Shown: positions 63,085 to 64,000 of the stretch, piece by piece
Layout of the letters: the number at the start of each line of letters is the position of its first letter
Numbering within the stretch: position 1 is the first letter of the stretch
Assembly (NCBI GenBank): GCA_964389755.1
Contig: CAYMEW010000019.1
Span: 1-64,000, forward strand
Reading direction: 5' to 3'
DNA length: 64,000 nucleotides
Origin: JBBSUQ01 sp964389755
Lineage (GTDB): Bacteria > Bacteroidota > Bacteroidia > Flavobacteriales_D > Crocinitomicaceae
The notes under the pieces: model-generated
The model's input: only the letters and a program-made list of their open reading frames with translations
Databases searched by the model: none
What the model was told of the DNA's origin: nothing
Position numbers and translations under genes: made by a program

Positions 63085-63690
63085 TTACAATAAACTCAGG
63101 TATATCACGAGCAGCGCCCCGGGAAGTACGAAGACAAAAGACGCAATACGCGCAAAATTAAACCAGGCACTCTGCCTCTTAAGCAGGAAGGTGATCAAAG
63201 GAATGAGCAGGAATAGCTGAAATGCCGGAAACCAGGTAAAGATCGATCGCTGCCGGATCTCCTCCTGCCGTTTAACGCTGTCGGATTCATTGGCCTGCAC
63301 ATCGAAGACTAATTTCTTTCCGGTCCGGAAAACGGGAGAATAAGTCATTCTCAAACTGTTTTCGACGCGATCACTCCAGTCTGACAATGTCGGCGTGAAC
63401 ATATAACCTTCCACGTCCAGAACCTTGTGCCAGGTGTATTCCCAATCGCGATTGATCTTCCAGGAATCGTTTGAAAGTTTTTTGGTCGGACCGTCCACAA
63501 GTACCTCGAACGTGGTCACAAGTGCCAACAAGGTACAAAAGACAACAACGATCTTAAAAAAGAGCCAGGGTGTACCGGATGTAATACGCTCATAGAATTC
63601 CCGGTCCTCGCGTTCTTCCTGTTCTTTTTTCCGGCGTACTTTCTCTGCTGCAATGCGCAATGCTTCTTCTCGATTTACGTATCTGGTCAT
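63085..63690 (-). CDS. Membrane protein with coiled-coil N-terminus (201 aa)
   Basis: The ATG at 63690 (MTRYVNREEALRIAAEKV) is used; a TTG at 63711 is possible. A charged coiled-coil-like N-terminus (about 1-40, KEQEEREDREFYERI) precedes a hydrophobic segment (LFFKIVVVFCTLLALVTTFEVL near 45-66), an extracytoplasmic region (about 70-150), then two hydrophobic segments (WFPAFQLFLLIPLITFLL and FNFARIASFVFVLPGALLVIYLSLL). No family is recognised. Confidence 0.7.
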   Translation of the reverse strand: MTRYVNREEALRIAAEKVRRKKEQEEREDREFYERITSGTPWLFFKIVVVFCTLLALVTTFEVLVDGPTKKLSNDSWKINRDWEYTWHKVLDVEGYMFTPTLSDWSDRVENSLRMTYSPVFRTGKKLVFDVQANESDSVKRQEEIRQRSIFTWFPAFQLFLLIPLITFLLKRQSAWFNFARIASFVFVLPGALLVIYLSLL

Positions 63691-63874
63691 GTTTTTAAGT
63701 TGAGGATGCAATAATAGTATTTTCTGAACTTTTTGAGGGATTAAATGGAGAGATTTTCACTTACGGACAAGCATTCCCCGCAAATTAACCTTCGTTTTCG
63801 GCCTTTCCGGCCCGAATTAAATTCCGGAGGACACGAAAGAGTCCGCAGAAAAATCGCAGTCACTATACTCTGTT

Positions 63875-64000
63875 TTACCTTTGAGGTGCGCCGGCGGTTT
63901 CAGATGCTTTGTCCTGCAGCGCATTACGTTTACTTTTATAAAGTTCCCGTTTGATATAATTAAACAAGTCACCATGTACAGGCAAAGCCTCGTATTTTGT
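63875..64000 (-). CDS. C-terminal end of a gene cut by the window edge (42 codons seen)
   Basis: On the minus strand an open frame enters from the right window edge and runs for 41 residues to a TAA at 63875 (YEALPVHGDLFNYIKRELYK, ending ETAGAPQR). The composition is coding-like and the frame is open over the whole visible stretch, so this is probably the C-terminus of a minus-strand gene whose start is beyond 64000. Product unknown. Confidence 0.5.
   Translation of the reverse strand, partial: TKYEALPVHGDLFNYIKRELYKSKRNALQDKASETAGAPQR

Noticed and set aside
63745..63954. Plus-strand 69-codon open frame near the right edge
   Set aside because: It overlaps the better minus-strand frame that enters from the window edge, and has no signal or family support.

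Overview
The window is a gene-dense stretch of a Bacteroidota chromosome, most likely Flavobacteriales of the Fluviicola/Crocinitomicaceae-Cryomorphaceae type. This is inferred from type IX secretion (T9SS) C-terminal sorting domains, a gliding-motility-type C-terminal domain on a giant adhesin, a PorE-like T9SS component, SiaC/DUF1987, DUF4924, an unusually long SecA, and candidate promoters of the Bacteroidota type (TTG or TTTG, a gap of about 17-23 bases, then TAnnTTTG). I see no CRISPR array, insertion sequence, integrase, rRNA or replication origin. One tRNA (His) is present.

Layout. 0.1-11.2 kb: a T9SS cargo protein, the rescue factor ArfB, and a 2656-residue secreted protein with about 19 tandem Ig-like repeats, preceded by two small secreted proteins. 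11.3-15.5 kb: a housekeeping run guaA, LysM/periplasmic-binding protein, hemF on the minus strand, divergent from secA. 15.7-21.8 kb: secA, a DUF2520 protein, a KdsC-like phosphatase and a membrane glycosyltransferase in one plus-strand run. 21.8-26.1 kb: a second T9SS cargo with a beta-barrel protein and a lipoprotein, followed at 26.1-27.3 kb by a thiolase. 27.4-32.3 kb: a TPR protein and PorE-like protein pair, then a GlcD-type oxidase and YwbE. 32.3-44.2 kb: mixed metabolism and envelope (OmpH/Skp-like lipoprotein, SiaC, N-acetylglucosamine-kinase-like protein, a minimal Ser/Thr kinase, Tag glycosylase, nitroreductase, antiporter, desaturase, NUDIX hydrolase, DinB). 44.3 kb: tRNA-His with a strong terminator. 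44.4-52.2 kb: many small secreted or membrane proteins of unknown function, mostly single genes, with a BamA/TamA-type barrel. 52.2-54.2 kb: an overlapping acyltransferase and polysaccharide deacetylase pair.

The most unusual region is 54.3-61.4 kb: a tightly overlapping minus-strand operon of six genes that fits a MoxR-vWA-beta-propeller ('bpX') ternary system. It has a 212-residue protein, a MoxR AAA+ ATPase, a 247-residue protein, a 768-residue protein with a degenerate vWA domain plus a predicted propeller, a 585-residue protein with TPR-like repeats, and a small membrane protein. Such systems are known only from comparative genomics as predicted NTP-dependent conflict or regulatory modules. 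Here the MoxR gene carries a one-base frameshift near 59930, so its C-terminus is in another frame. A second likely frameshift lies in a run of eight G at 49887-49894. Both could be assembly errors, real mutations, or in the second case slippage. A DUF4265 gene, a DUF4328 membrane protein and further small membrane proteins follow to the right edge, where a gene is cut by the window end.
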